From Lumbricus terrestris (lineage: Eukaryota > Annelida > Clitellata > Crassiclitellata > Lumbricidae), in assembly GCA_949752735.1 (NCBI GenBank), contig OX457036.1, positions 88,105,987-88,169,986 on the forward strand: a DNA stretch of 64,000 nucleotides. The letters run 5' to 3'. The translations under genes and the position numbers were made by a program. Of the stretch, positions 1-11,244 are shown piece after piece; position 1 is the stretch's first letter; the number at the start of each line of letters is the position of its first letter. The notes beneath the pieces were generated by a model. That model saw only the letters and a program-made list of their open reading frames with translations, searched no databases and was not told the origin of the DNA.

Positions 1-329
1 TAATTAATCACCAATTTCACATAGGTCACGTACAGCGTAGGAGTTTAGACACGACCAATCGCCTGCATAAAATTGCAGAGCGCCACCTCTTTGCAACATA
101 ATAGTAACGTGCATCCTAATAATAGAGGGCAGACGGTTCTGTTCCATCCTAGCGGACTATCAGGAATTAACGCACACACGGCATAGCATTCACTTAGGCA
201 TACCTGGTGTTCTTTTTACCTTTGTTGATGCCATAATTCAAATCAAATCACAAAATCCTCAAAATTTTAAGCGTTAAGCGCGCCGTTCGAAAAGTCCAAA
301 CAAATAGGTAGCATCATAGGTTTCATAGC

Positions 330-1440
330 ATTGATGGAAAAACGGTGTTGCCAGAAAAAAATCAAAGTATATAAGAGAAAGATTCTATTTTCATTGATGC
401 AGCAATTTTTTATGCAACAGATGAAAATGCAACGAAAAGAAATAACCGAATCCACGTGGCATCGGCGGCGCGCCGACAAATTTTCGGCGGCGGCGGCGTC
501 GGCGCGCCGACTCAAAAAAATCGGCGGCGGTGGCGCCCGCAAAGTGTCGGCGGCGGCGGCGCGGCGCGGCCGGCGCAGGGCTTTGCCCCCAACCCACCCC
601 ATAAAATGCTCAAGATATGAAATTTATGAAAAATATCGTTTCAATTTGTTTTCAAACCGTTCCTACCGCGCAATTACCCTGACCGACCGCATCCCACAAA
701 CCCCACTTCAGTCCCCAGTCCCAACTCCGCCACCCCACCCCACCTTCCCCAAATTCGCCCCTCACACAGACCACCTGTTTGAAGTAATTTTTTGGTTTCT
801 CGGTCAACCCTTCTCCTCACTTTGAACGCACCCGCTTCACTTCAACCCCACACCTCTACCGTCCAACCCTAACCCACCTCCACACAATTTCGGCCAACTC
901 CACCCCATTCCCACCCCTAAGCTTTCCCCCATTCTGTAAAATGCTCAACATCTGAAATTCATAAAAAAATAATTCCCTTGTTTTCACTTTGACCCTGTCT
1001 TCCCACTTTGACACCACTCGGCGCACTACAGCCCCATATTCCAACCGCCCTCACCACAACCCACACCGCCCCATCCCACCCCAACCGCGCTCCAACCCCG
1101 CCCCACTCCGCACCCCTCTTAAAGTGAAGTGGGTACCCATTCCTCTGAGTAAATTTCTGTTTTTCGTCCAATACTTCTTCCCACATCGCCTCACCCGGCT
1201 CACTTCAACCCATAGCCAACCGTTCGACCCCACCCCGCCTCCACCCCAAGTAAGGCATACCCACCTCCATATCCCACCCCTCCCTGCGGCCCCATCCCGC
1301 AAAAGGTTCAGCATATGAAAGTCATGACAAAGATAATGATTCACATTTGTTTAACCTTGGTCCCACCGCATCTTGCCCCGGCCCCATCACCCCAATAACC
1401 ATCTCATCCCCCACCATACCCTGGACCCACACAACCCACC
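330..1440. repeat. C-rich degenerate tandem repeat with CGG-rich block
   Basis: A CGG/GCC-rich block at about 475-580 is followed by C-rich sequence in which a similar AT-rich core (ATGCTCAACATCTGAAATTC and variants) recurs near 603, 938 and 1300. The spacing of about 335-360 bp suggests three degenerate tandem units. The open frames here are rich in Pro, Arg and Ala and differ in every frame, so I do not call a gene. Positions 1-329 hold nothing I recognise. Confidence 0.5.
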
Positions 1441-1741
1441 CTGCGGAAAAACGGAACAATGATATTGGCTAATCAGAACTCAAATTTACGTTTAAAACAT
1501 CATGCCACAGAGAGCCAAACGCACTTCAAACTGCCATAACCCCAAACAAACTAATCACATTAATAAAAAAATAATAATAAATAGGCCTATTAATAACAAT
1601 ATTAGGCGCAATAATACTTCTACTACTATTAATAATAGAATTAATATTCATATTGGAATTACAATTATTATCAATGTAAATTTTGGAGCGAGAAGGACAA
1701 ATTTCAGTATAACGCAAATATATCGATGCAACTAGCGAGAG

Positions 1742-2121
1742 TGACCCAACGTTCCCAAAGTGGAACATGTGTCAAATCAGTTGCGTCGCTCACTCATAAG
1801 GCACTACCATTAAAAATTTGACCATAAGTAGGCACAATAGACACAATTCAACTCAAGTAGATGATAAAATCAATTAATTATCATGCATTTGTAATTTATA
1901 TTAATTTTAAATATTTATTAGCATAAATGTCGTTTTTTGACAAAATTGCATCAAAATAATTATTTTATTTGGCTGCAAAAGACTTGAAATAAAAATACAT
2001 AAACATGCCCCCATCTTTGGGCGAGTAAATGAATATTTATTAGATGACTTATAATACATGTAGGTTTTACCGTCCCTCAAATTTTTTTAAAAACATGTTC
2101 CACTTTGGGAACGTTGGGTCA
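1742..2121. mobile_element. MITE with about 28-bp terminal inverted repeats
   Basis: The sequence TGACCCAACGTTCCCAAAGT at 1742 continues for about 28 bp and reappears as its reverse complement ending at 2121. The 320-bp interior is AT-rich and has no coding capacity. This is the structure of a non-autonomous DNA transposon. I see no clear target-site duplication, so the superfamily is open. Confidence 0.7.
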
Positions 2122-2398
2122 ATAAAGGTTAAGGCATGTTCAGCATGTTCGGCCGAACAGGGCTCCCCACACTTTAGGGGGGCCCCACACAAGCGGCCAA
2201 AAATTACACGAACATATTTTGAAGTTCCACCCCAAAAACGACTAAAAAGGGAAAAAGGTCATCAACATTTTGGGAGGGAAACAATCCGTGCATTCTAGAA
2301 ATATTTCAGCCAAACGACTAAAAATGGGTCGTCAGAGTTTTTGGAGATCCGCAAAAAAATTCCCGAACAGGGCCCCACATTTCTTAATCCGGCCCTGG
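2122..2398. mobile_element. hAT-like repeat fragment
   Basis: The stretch begins with AAGGTTAAGGCATGTTCAGC and ends TTAATCCGGCCCTG. The same two modules are seen inverted around 53390-53460, and a related CAGGGCCGGATTAAGGC start is at about 39703. I did not find matching duplications, so this is probably a truncated or rearranged copy. Positions 2399-2930 hold nothing recognisable. Confidence 0.4.
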
Positions 2399-2947
2399 CA
2401 TTACAGTACGCTAATAGGATCAGAGATTCAAGTTAAAGTTGGAGACGTTGCAAAGAAACAGAATGGTCCACAGCATAAAGAGCAGCAAGCAAGTCAAGGG
2501 TATTTCAGGAAGTGATGTCATCAACTCTTGTCCATTGAGATTATGACATAGTTGTCAATAGCAAAAATTGCGAATGCTGCTCAGTTAAATTTAGATTGCA
2601 CCTTGAAACAGTTGATTAATTTGCGAATTTCAAGCCAGGTTTATATTGCATGAGAATTAGATCCACCGTTGAAAAATTTCATAAATGACTCGACATTGAG
2701 ATATAGGCCTACATGCAAAGAGTGTCTGTTCGCCAAGGGTGAAATACGATGTCTTTTCTAGAGGACGAACTGTAGCATGAACAAATCGAAAGTTGTAGTT
2801 GAACCCATGAAACCACTTTTTCGGATGACTTATATTAGTGAGGTCATAATGTAGACCTACATCCTTATGAAGTCATATTAGGACGCGTGAAGCCCTTATG
2901 GGAATTCTATCATTATTACAGGCTTCATCTGTTCTATATAGGCCTAC

Positions 2948-3308
2948 CTGACGTTCCTAGTGGAGTTATCCAACCACGACCTACCTCCACATTGACGCAT
3001 CCGGATATAAATGAACAGTTCGTTTGAATTTCGTAGAATATTTCACATCTTCGCGGATCCTCTCTGTAATTGTAGTTTATGCAGTTAACATCTCTGCTGC
3101 AATGCCAGGCGCATTGTACCTTTGAAGGTACACACTGTACTTCCGACGAAACTTTCAGTGGTATTACGACTGACGGTTCTCCGAGAGCGCAGGGCAAAGT
3201 ACCATTTGGATATCTCTTCTGCTCGAAATTTTTATCACAACTGACGAACGTTGTCGTTAACAGAATAGGAGAAGCGAGCAAGAACAAAAGAACGTTCTGT
3301 TTTGCCAT
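2948..3308 (-). CDS. First exon of secreted PAN/apple-like protein
   Basis: The exon opens with ATG and a hydrophobic signal peptide (MAKQNVLLFLLASPILLTTT, residues 1-24), followed by a cysteine-rich module. The series CAWHCSRDVNCINYNY then RRCEIFYE and two later cysteines fits a PAN/apple-type fold, a disulfide-rich module used in secreted and membrane proteins for protein or sugar binding. A donor TCAG|GTAGGC follows at 2947-2946, giving 361 coding bases and a phase 1 end, typical of extracellular modules. The rest of the gene would lie below 2948, in or beyond the start of the window, and I find no further exon there. The MAK start resembles the nearby lectin first exons, but the rest differs and the phase does not match theirs. 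The domain call is from cysteine pattern only. Confidence 0.65.
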
Positions 3309-3339
3309 CGTGTAAAGTCTGTCAATTCTGTAGTCTTTA

Positions 3340-3347
3340 ATTTTATA
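3340..3347 (-). promoter_or_regulatory. Possible TATA box
   Basis: On the minus strand the sequence reads TATAAAATT about 33 bases before the ATG of the PAN-like exon. That would leave only a very short 5' UTR, so it is a weak candidate. Confidence 0.2.
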
Positions 3348-3419
3348 TCATTTGCTACTAATTGTCCTAATAGGATAGTCACCGTCAGTTTTTATCAGTA
3401 GGCTGTAACCTACACTTGG

Positions 3420-4087
3420 AAGAGAGCTTATTCTAGCATCCGTACATCTGAGACTATTGTGCCAATTCGTCAGCACTGACACCTAAGGGTATTTGAGTTC
3501 AATAATCGCTTCTTAATGTTATCCGAGTCACAATGTTTTCACTTAATAGCCTATACTTTTGGAGATAAGTCCTAGTTTGCTTTATGTAGATCTACTGCAA
3601 GCACTGCCGATTCTTAGCCTATATACACTGAAAATGCTGGTCACTCTCCCGACAGACTCCAAGTATCCTACAGTCATCAGAGTAAATGCATTCTATTTCC
3701 TCATTTTGACCAGCACCCACCACTGTCCCCAGCGTGTTTGTTCAGAGACTGATCAATATTAGGGCCTAAATGTCTACATTACACTGACGCCAAATGGGCC
3801 AATGTGTTTTTAATACCATTTTGCACATATGAGTATCGACGATCCTTTATAAAAATTAATGAACCCATGCGAGACGGAAACGCCTTGTCTTCGGGTCTTT
3901 CATCTCTACGGATGATTAATTATAATTGTTGTTGTAGGCTATGTCCGTCCAAACACCAGTTGTCCAGTGTTTGCATACATCACCTTCTGTCCACCTGTCT
4001 GGATCGGTGGCGGCCGGCAAACATGAGTATTGATTGTTCCAGCTTGCTCAACTTTTTCCTCACGTTATTTTCCCCTGAGGTCCGTGA
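3420..4087. other. No gene seen
   Basis: Short open frames here have no recognisable motifs, and I see no splice-consistent exon, RNA gene or bounded repeat. Confidence 0.4.
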
Positions 4088-4274
4088 CCTGGGTGCAGGG
4101 CTGTTTTTAAGGAATTTTTAGAACTGCACAACCCCTTCTTTTCTTTCCCATCCTCCACAGTAAATTACTCCCAAACGGAGAAGAATGACCCGTTTATGCC
4201 AGTTTTAACTGTACAGAAGTGCTTCCACAACTGCACAAATCCGTTTAGAACTCAGTGGCGCGCTACGCCAGGGC

Positions 4275-4625
4275 ATGGCAGGGCAAATGCCCTGGTAAAA
4301 AAGCCTTTGCCCTGGCTGTTGCCCTGGTCGTTGCCCTGCCAGAAATTTAACCATTGGAGAATTTGTTCGGGCATATTGCTTCTTACTGTTCACATCCGTC
4401 CGCTCTTGGGCAGGGCAAAAGTTCTGGCAGGGCAAAATTCTGGCAGGGCAAAAGTTTATGAGGAGAACAAAATCTGACATGGCAAATTTCTGGCAGGGCA
4501 AACGTTCTGGCAGAGCCAACATTCTGGCAGGGTAAAGACAGTAAAATTATGGCAGGGCAAAAGTTTTGACAGAGGAAAATTCTGGCAGGGCAAAAATTCT
4601 GGTGGCTCAAAAGTTCTTGGAGGGA
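4275..4625. repeat. Subterminal repeats of TGGCAGGGCAAA
   Basis: The motif TTCTGGCAGGGCAAA and variants, in both orientations, recurs about fifteen times near the left end of the nested hAT element. The right end has the inverse CTGCCCTGG motifs (6390-6430). Repeated short subterminal motifs in hAT elements usually serve as transposase binding sites; that role is inferred here. Confidence 0.65.
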
Positions 4626-5408
4626 AAATTCTGTTGCTGTCTATTCACATTACCATATAAAACTAACAGCGTAGGCCTAGCTGTCGCTTTCTTGCTTTTC
4701 AAATGAAGCGTTAGCATTTGCGTAGACAATAGACCTAGACCTAGCCTATATATACCTAATTCCGTTACTTTAATTGCTGAACGCTTTGCTTTCGAAATGC
4801 TACTCGAAAGAGGATTTGCAATGCTTCACTAAGTCACCGAGATTGGGCCATAAAAATACCCTAAAGTTTTTTGGCCCATAATCCTGGCCAGGGTAGTAGT
4901 TTTTTAACGATTTTTTAGGCTTAAAGGATATTCATATTCACACATGATGGCCAGATTTAATAAAAAAAAATATTCAAACAGAACAAAAGTTTGATCACTT
5001 TTAGTGAGACCACTCACTGTTATATGACGATTCAAAAATATGACGCAGCAAAAAGTAACAAAAACGAATTTATTAAGTAACATCTCAAATAATTGGTGTC
5101 AAATAAACTTGTTATTGACAGAAAATCGTTGTTATTATTTAGAAAAAAAGGCACCAGCATAGCTGCACGTCGCTGTGACATCATTTATCAAGACCACTGT
5201 TAAGTTGGTAAATAAATAATTTTTCTGATTAGTAGGGGCCTAATTTTGTTTTTAAGATAATAAAATCGAAATTTCTATCAAATTAAAATGCTCAGGGTGT
5301 CGGTGGCTGGCAATATTTGTATTCATACATTTCATGAGCAAGGCCTTGAGATAAAGCTATAATCGCGAAATACCTCAATCTGCAGCCAAAACCAAGAACG
5401 ATAAGAGA

Positions 5409-5570
5409 ATGAAAATAATTGATGGTCGCATTGGAGCTGATTGGGAAGATTTACCTCTGGAACACATCACCAAGTCCATTCAAAAACCATGCAAAAGACT
5501 CAAAACAAGTGTGGGCATTGTTGGTGGACACATTGAACACAAGATGTGGTGCACAATCACGTTCATTTGA
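5409..5570 (+). pseudogene. C-terminal remnant of mariner-type transposase
   Basis: An open 53-codon stretch contains WEDLPLEHITKSIQKPCKRL followed by VGGHIEH and a stop. The W-E-x-L ... R/K ... GGHIEH pattern is the C-terminal signature of IS630/mariner transposases. The catalytic part is missing upstream. A diverged counterpart lies on the minus strand near 59100-59400. Confidence 0.65.
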
Positions 5571-5631
5571 TAGTAATAACATTATTATCTGAGATGAGAC
5601 TTATAAAAAATCGATTGTTGCTACTTTTTGT

Positions 5632-6012
5632 TGGATTATCGTAATCGTAATCGTAATCGTAATCTCGAGACTTCTACAGCGCCCACAAAAGCCAAGTCGC
5701 GGGAACCAGCTTATTCACAGGCGCTCAATCAAAACAAAATCGATAGGCAGCGGGTCAAGTCCGGAGAGTCAGGCAGGCAGATAGATGGACGACTAAGGTG
5801 GGTGATGTTTAGAGTTGAAGTGGCGGAGGATGTGAGGAGAAGAGGAAGAATCAGGATAGGATTTTTGAAAGAGCAATGTTTTCAGTTTTGAGTGAAAGAC
5901 CTGTGGGGAGATAGCGAGAGGTGGAGTTTTGGTGAGTTCGTATGATGGGTCGGAAGTTTGCCGAAGTGCTGGCGGAAGTGCTGGCGGAAGTTTGTTCCAG
6001 AGATTATGTTTT
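5632..6012 (-). mobile_element. 3' end of a CR1/L2-like LINE
   Basis: On the minus strand the reading frame gives LWNKLPPAL ... VFHSKLKTLLFQKSYP, the typical C-terminus of CR1/L2/Rex-type reverse transcriptase ORFs, followed by a short 3' UTR and an (ATTACG)n tail at 5637-5663. A homologous copy with the same tail is on the plus strand at 52800-53112. The 5' part is absent, as is usual for LINE insertions. Confidence 0.7.
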
Positions 6013-6913
6013 TGAATAGTCAAAAAGTCGGTTGTCTCACTAAAAGTCATGTAACTCTTGTTCTATTTGAAATATTGTGATGAAATCTGGCCACTCTACG
6101 TTAATATTATTATGAATTGTCTTTAAGCCTGTAAAATTTAATTATTTTTTAACTTCTGGTTAAGATATTGGCAAAAACCTTAAGGGGTCTTTTTATGGCC
6201 CACCCTGTATAAGGATTCTAAGATTTGCTTTTCAAATGTCAAAGTGTTCGGTTTCATGGCTTAGCGCATTTGATCTTCTGACTAGCAACCCTAATAGTGC
6301 ATGGTGGGTGATTTATGGCATGCACGGTAGCGCAAAATTATAGACCTATGTGACCCCGTAACTGCCGTACACGCGACTCACCCTCTGCCCTGGTTACTTG
6401 TGTGACTGCCCTGGCTATGCCCTGGCTACAAAAAGTGTCTGGCGCCGCCACTGTTAGAACTGCACATTTTGTGTACAACTGCACGTTAAAAAAGTCCTGC
6501 CTGGGTGAGAGCATTGGCTTGAACCATGAACTTAAGCTCTCCCAGCATGTTAACTTAATCTTTCGAAGCTGTTATAATACTATCAGCTTCGCCAGCTTCG
6601 GGTGGTTGCTCATTCTCTATCTTATGACGCGCTAGTTGTGCCTGTGCATGCCTTAATTTCTTGTCATGTCTTCAGCCGTCCTCGCCGCGAGGGTTGATAA
6701 TAGGCTAACGAGAGTTTAATGTACTAGCACTCTAAGAAACGTCGCTTGATTTTCGATTGGTGGGTTCACTCGTCATCTAATTTTCTCCATGGATGTTTTA
6801 AGTGTGATACGTTAGTGAACACTTTTTGTCATTGAAAATTCACCAGCATCTTGAGTGACAAAATAATCATGTTGCATAAACGACGTTTCAACGTTTGCAA
6901 AGATTGTCGAAGT

Positions 6914-6969
6914 GTGTGTGTGTGTGTTTGTGTGTATGTGTGTGTGCGTGTGTGTGTGTATGTGTGTGT
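6914..6969. repeat. (GT)n microsatellite
   Basis: Imperfect GT/TG dinucleotide repeat of about 56 bp. The flanks 6508-6913 and 6970-7555 hold no gene that I can support. Confidence 0.9.
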
Positions 6970-7555
6970 TTGACTTTATGTTTATGATGCAGTGCGCAGG
7001 CACTTTGTGAAGTTTGAGCTATAGGGCCTATCTTTCTTCCTTTCGGCGTAATAAAGTGCCTATAGGTCTCTAATATGACGTCGCACTATCTAAGGAAAAT
7101 TGACCCCCACCTCTTCTGGAGTCAGTTCAGGAATTAGGTACTAAACAGATCACTTTGATTAATCACATACCGTTGACCAAGTCTAACTGCTACGCACTGG
7201 ACGAGGCGTAATAATTTACGAACCGCCCCAACGTTATCTCTTAAAACTGGTCTTACGCTATGGCCTCTGAACTTACCATGCTAACCACAATTTTACCTAG
7301 CACCCCTTAAAGCATTGGTTCCAAACCCGTGGCCCGCAGGCCAAACGTGACTCGCCAGGCCTAAAAATGGGCCCTCAGTCTCTGAAGGAATTCACAAAAT
7401 ATATGAAAAATTGACAATTTGGACGGTGTAGAATACACAATTATATACCATTACAAATTACTTTATTTGAGCGTCTATAAATAGCACCAAACAACAATTT
7501 TATATGTTTTTTATAGTAAATTCAGAGTCAAATAAGGCCTAAAATTATGTCAAAT

Positions 7556-7730
7556 GTAGTAGACCTACAACCCGAGGAAGACCGAGAAGACGCTGGATGG
7601 ACGATGTCGAGGAGTGGATGGGGTTGTCGATGGCGAATTGCATGCGGAGAGCGAGGGAGAGAGAGGGATGGGAGAAACTGACGTCCTTTGCTCAGGTCTC
7701 TGATCCGCAGTAATGAGGCTGGTCATGGTA

Positions 7731-7797
<67 letters not shown>

Positions 7798-7828
7798 CGA
7801 CGACGACGACGATGATGATGATGATGAT
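7556..7828 (+). mobile_element. 3' end of a LINE with (GAT)n tail
   Basis: The plus-strand frame reads RGRPRRRWMDDVEEWMGLSM and ends in a stop at about 7713, then a short UTR runs into (GAT)n at 7731-7828. The GRP-R-RW-x-D-x-V pattern is common at the C-terminus of RTE/CR1-like reverse transcriptase ORFs. A similar end lies at 16551-16727. The outer transposon at 7829 is inserted in or beside the GAT tail. Confidence 0.6.
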
Positions 7829-8285
7829 TAGAGTGGTCCACAAGTCATAGGCAAAAAATTAAGTTTTGACAATTCTTTCTCCACAAGGCTTATTTTTGTT
7901 CACTTGGGGTAGATAGTCTCCCTGTAAAATTTCAGCCTGATTGTACAACATTTAGAGGTCAACCCATTCTGAACATTTCACTTGAGTGCTAATAATGTCT
8001 TTACGTCATGTTAACCGTCGATATTAGACTAATAATTGCTTCGTCTAATTAGAGATCCGACCCAGAGCACTGGCTATGGAAAAACCAGTCTCTCGATTGT
8101 CTACTGCAAGATTACCACGCAGCCTGGATGCACAACAACTGCTTCAGTTTCATCATATTACTAAAAGGGAGGTCCCTTCAGGAAAGTTAAAAAATGGCCT
8201 GTGATGCAGTTATTTGTATTTGGGTGCTTGCTAGAATACCAACACAGCTGGCTGACCGGTGTGTCAGGAAACTGTCAAAGCTTTA

Positions 8286-10395
8286 GGGCAATTCCACGGG
8301 AAATGGACATAAAAGTCAAAAAATATTTTTGGGAATTTTGGTAATATAAAGGTATCATTTTAAAGCTAAGAGACCCCAGTGTTCAAAATAATAATTAGAA
8401 TCAATAATCTTTGGTGAGATGACTGTCAGCCAGCTTACATTTGATGTCGACAAGTTCCGCGCAATTCTGTTACAGAAATATTAAAAGGTTTGTTTTTTAA
8501 GTAATGGCAACAATTGGTTGATTTTATCAAACAAGCTACATCAGTTGGATGGAAGTTCCACTTGGTAAGTATTTTCAAGTAAAACTTTGAACAATTAATA
8601 ACAGTTCATTTTTTTACTTCAGAAGTTTGGGATGTACTTTTCAATGTTACGTCAGTGACAAAAAATTAAGACTTTTTAGAATAATTATAACCAAAAGTAG
8701 CAAAGCAAAAATTCTAAAAAAATTTAAACTTCTGATGCAACATATTAGCAATACAACTAAATAGTTGAAATTTTGTTTTAATTTAAGAAAAAAATTTAAA
8801 CTGTGTCACTGACGTAACATTCACGTTGTCCCTCACGTAACAATATATGTCAGTGATAGCAAGAAACTTGTTTAAATTCGGTATATACTAGTAAAAATGC
8901 ACTTATAAATCCAGTAATTGACATCCTAGCTTCGATTTGAAGTAAGCCCTCATTATAATCATCATCATCCTCCTCCCCTCCTCCTCCTCATCATCATCAT
9001 TATCATCATCATCAATTTTTCATCATCACAGTAAACCAAACTAGTGATTTGCTTTTGCACACAGGGTGAGACACTTCACAAAAAACTGGGGCTGAGCTAA
9101 CATGAATGCGTCACATGAAGAAGTAACTAAAGTAAGGTCACAGGTGGCCATCATGCAGAAGAATGCTGAGTAGCAACAATAATGGCAACTAGTGGGACAA
9201 AAGCAGAAAGAAATCTACCAAATGTACAATGCACAGCCTTCGTCAAAATTATGGTTAAAATGTCGTCACCCCAACTGAATCAGATCATGCAGCAACTTCA
9301 AGAGTTTCTTATCTGCTCAGTAATATATAGGAAAAGCAGTTATTCGACAAAAGAAAATCTTTTAAAAGTACTCCAAAGAAAGTTGCTCTCATGAACTTCT
9401 TAACAACAAACTTTGGCATAGCATTGCAGATTAAAAAGTACATAAAGATGAATAGATTAATGGACAGAAAGTGATATTGTTTCACATGAGCTGCTGGGAA
9501 AGAAGAACTATGCAATATTTGTAAAGATGAATGGCACATGTGATAGTGTATAAAACAAAGCATTGATGATGACACTAATGGAGGCATACGTTCGATATCA
9601 AAAGTCTGCAGTCAATGATTGGAACATGAAAATTTGCTTCATTGAGTCCAAAACATGTTGTTTCAGTGAGTGTAAAAGATCATAATGTATGTTGCTTCAA
9701 GCGTCGGGTTGATTTGAAAAAGTTGCCTTCTAGACTACCAGACAGCAATCGAGCTACCGATTCAGTCAGTCCATGAGCTGCTATCTTGGAGTGCCAACTT
9801 ATGGAAATGCAAAGGCATTTGTGAATCTGAAGTCAATAATGGTTAACAGAAGGGCTTCTTCACTCTCAGTGAACACATTGCAGTATCCAACAACACTGGA
9901 TAATTTTTAAAGCATTCCTGCATACTTGTGAACCATGACTAGTAAATTTAATGCAATTAATGTTTGTCTTTTCAGAAGTGTTACGTCAGTGACATTTCAA
10001 TGTTACGTCAGTGACATTTAGGCACCATTGAAATAAATACATAAGTGACAGCTGGATAAAATTTTTAACTTTCTATGTATGCCACAACCTGTACTAATAA
10101 TTTTAAAAACATTAATAAAATTTTTGCAGTCATATTTCAGAAGATTGTGATGCGAACATGAGTTACAATAATTTTGATGTCAGAATGTGTTACGTCAGTG
10201 ACGATGCACAAAAACTGTTTTTAAAAATACCCATAAATATTTCCTGCCAAGTCTTTTTTGGCTTTAAAGAAGGATTATATAGTTAAATAATTTGGCATAA
10301 ATTTTTTGGCAAAGCAGTGATATTATAGTGTGCTAGAATTAAAAACGTTGCCAAATTTCTCTCTGAATGTTACGTCAGTGACGGTGGAATTGCCC
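8286..10395. mobile_element. DNA transposon nested in element C, TTTA duplication
   Basis: Ends are GGGCAATTCCAC and GTGGAATTGCCC, flanked by TTTA on each side (8282-8285, 10396-10399). The empty site AAAGCTTTACCAGAACC exists in the other copy of element C near 37300, which confirms the borders. The 2110-bp interior is AT-rich and carries seven copies of the 14-mer GTTACGTCAGTGAC. Only broken frames remain, and I cannot assign a transposase family. Confidence 0.85.
8646..10382. repeat. Seven dispersed copies of GTTACGTCAGTGAC
   Basis: Perfect copies lie at 8646-8659, 9980-9993, 10002-10015, 10189-10202 and 10369-10382 on plus and 8805-8818 on minus, with a degenerate one near 8835-8870. The core TTACGTCA is a bZIP (CRE/ATF-like) half-site variant. 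All lie inside the nested transposon. Confidence 0.8.
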
Positions 10396-11244
10396 TTTAT
10401 CAGAACTACATAACTCTGAAAACTCACAGACCATTAAAAAGAGAAAGTGACAGGATGAAAGAAGACAATGTTCAAAGGTGATCTTCAAGAATTGTTCGAT
10501 ATTGCCTCAAAGGATGTGATGACAGAAATCCTGCAAGACTAAGATCGGGAAATCCTTCGAATACAAAGATAAGACGTATTTTCCAGCAGCATGAGTGGAG
10601 TAAACTTGAAGACAGCAGCAAAAGAAAGCAGAAAGAGGCAACGGCGAGAAAAAGAGAATGATGAAAATTGATATGAAGAACGCAAAACAAAAAGCAGTAA
10701 TGAAGCAGTAGGTGAACTTTCTGCGTTGGCATCTAGTCAGGATTCAGAAGAAGAATTTGATTGCATTGATGAGTATATGAGATCACTTAGTCATAGTACG
10801 TATTCGTCTACACTCTACAGAGGCTGCATACACAGCTGCTGCTACTAACTGCCTTATTTAAAAAAAATCAAAGAGCATCTTCCAGTCCTCTTTAGTTTAG
10901 TAGTTGGTGCATTGTATCGTGTTGGCCTTCCAGACCGTGATGCTGTGTTTGTAGATGGAGCTGCCACACTGGCGATTAGTTATGACATTCATTTCAGAAA
11001 TCGCATTATCCAGAAGTTCGGTATAAAAGAGAGACAAGAAGCAGCTGCAATGGAGGAACAAAAGTGCACACTGGTAGGCCTGATATTACCTCACTGAGAA
11101 GGCTAAATGTTGCCCAGCATCGACGGATCAAAGAAAATTATGGACCGCATAGCTATTATTGTCACTGGAAATTGTCAGGGAAAAACTCTTGGCAATCCCA
11201 AAAATGGTGAGCGGCATACAAGAAGGTGACTCTCAGGCCAACAC

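Larger units (their letters stand above)
4850..6215. mobile_element. Mariner-like element with long inverted repeats
   Basis: The left arm (about 4850-5070, with CACTTTTAGTGAGACCACTC near 4998) is inverted in the right arm (about 6003-6215, ending GGCCCACCCTGTATA). Between them is a remnant of transposase on the plus strand. The ends resemble the foldback MITE at 55530-56218 and the copy at 58843-59610, so the three are one family. The GGGTGGGCC ends and the coding remnant point to the IS630/Tc1/mariner group. Confidence 0.7.
4253..6453. mobile_element. CAGTGGCG-type hAT element nested in element A
   Basis: Ends are CAGTGGCGCGC and GGCGCCGCCACTG, flanked by the perfect 8-bp duplication TTAGAACT (4245-4252 and 6454-6461), which lies inside element A. 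It is therefore the younger insertion. It carries subterminal TGGCAGGGCAAA repeats, a mariner-like element and a LINE tail, and no intact transposase. Its right end recurs at about 21370-21534. Confidence 0.88.
4096..6499. mobile_element. hAT-type element A (outer), interrupted by nested insertions
   Basis: The element starts CAGGGCTGTTTTTAAGG and ends AAAAAAGTCCTG. It is flanked on both sides by the perfect 8-bp duplication CCTGGGTG (4088-4095 and 6500-6507). An 8-bp duplication with CAG...CTG ends is the hAT signature. Removing the nested element at 4253-6453 and its duplication leaves about 195 bp, so element A is a short non-autonomous transposon. A related copy lies at 44593-45078. Confidence 0.85.

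Noticed and set aside
331..825. 164-codon open frame
   Set aside because: It lies in C-rich and CGG repeats, and frames on both strands are open at once.
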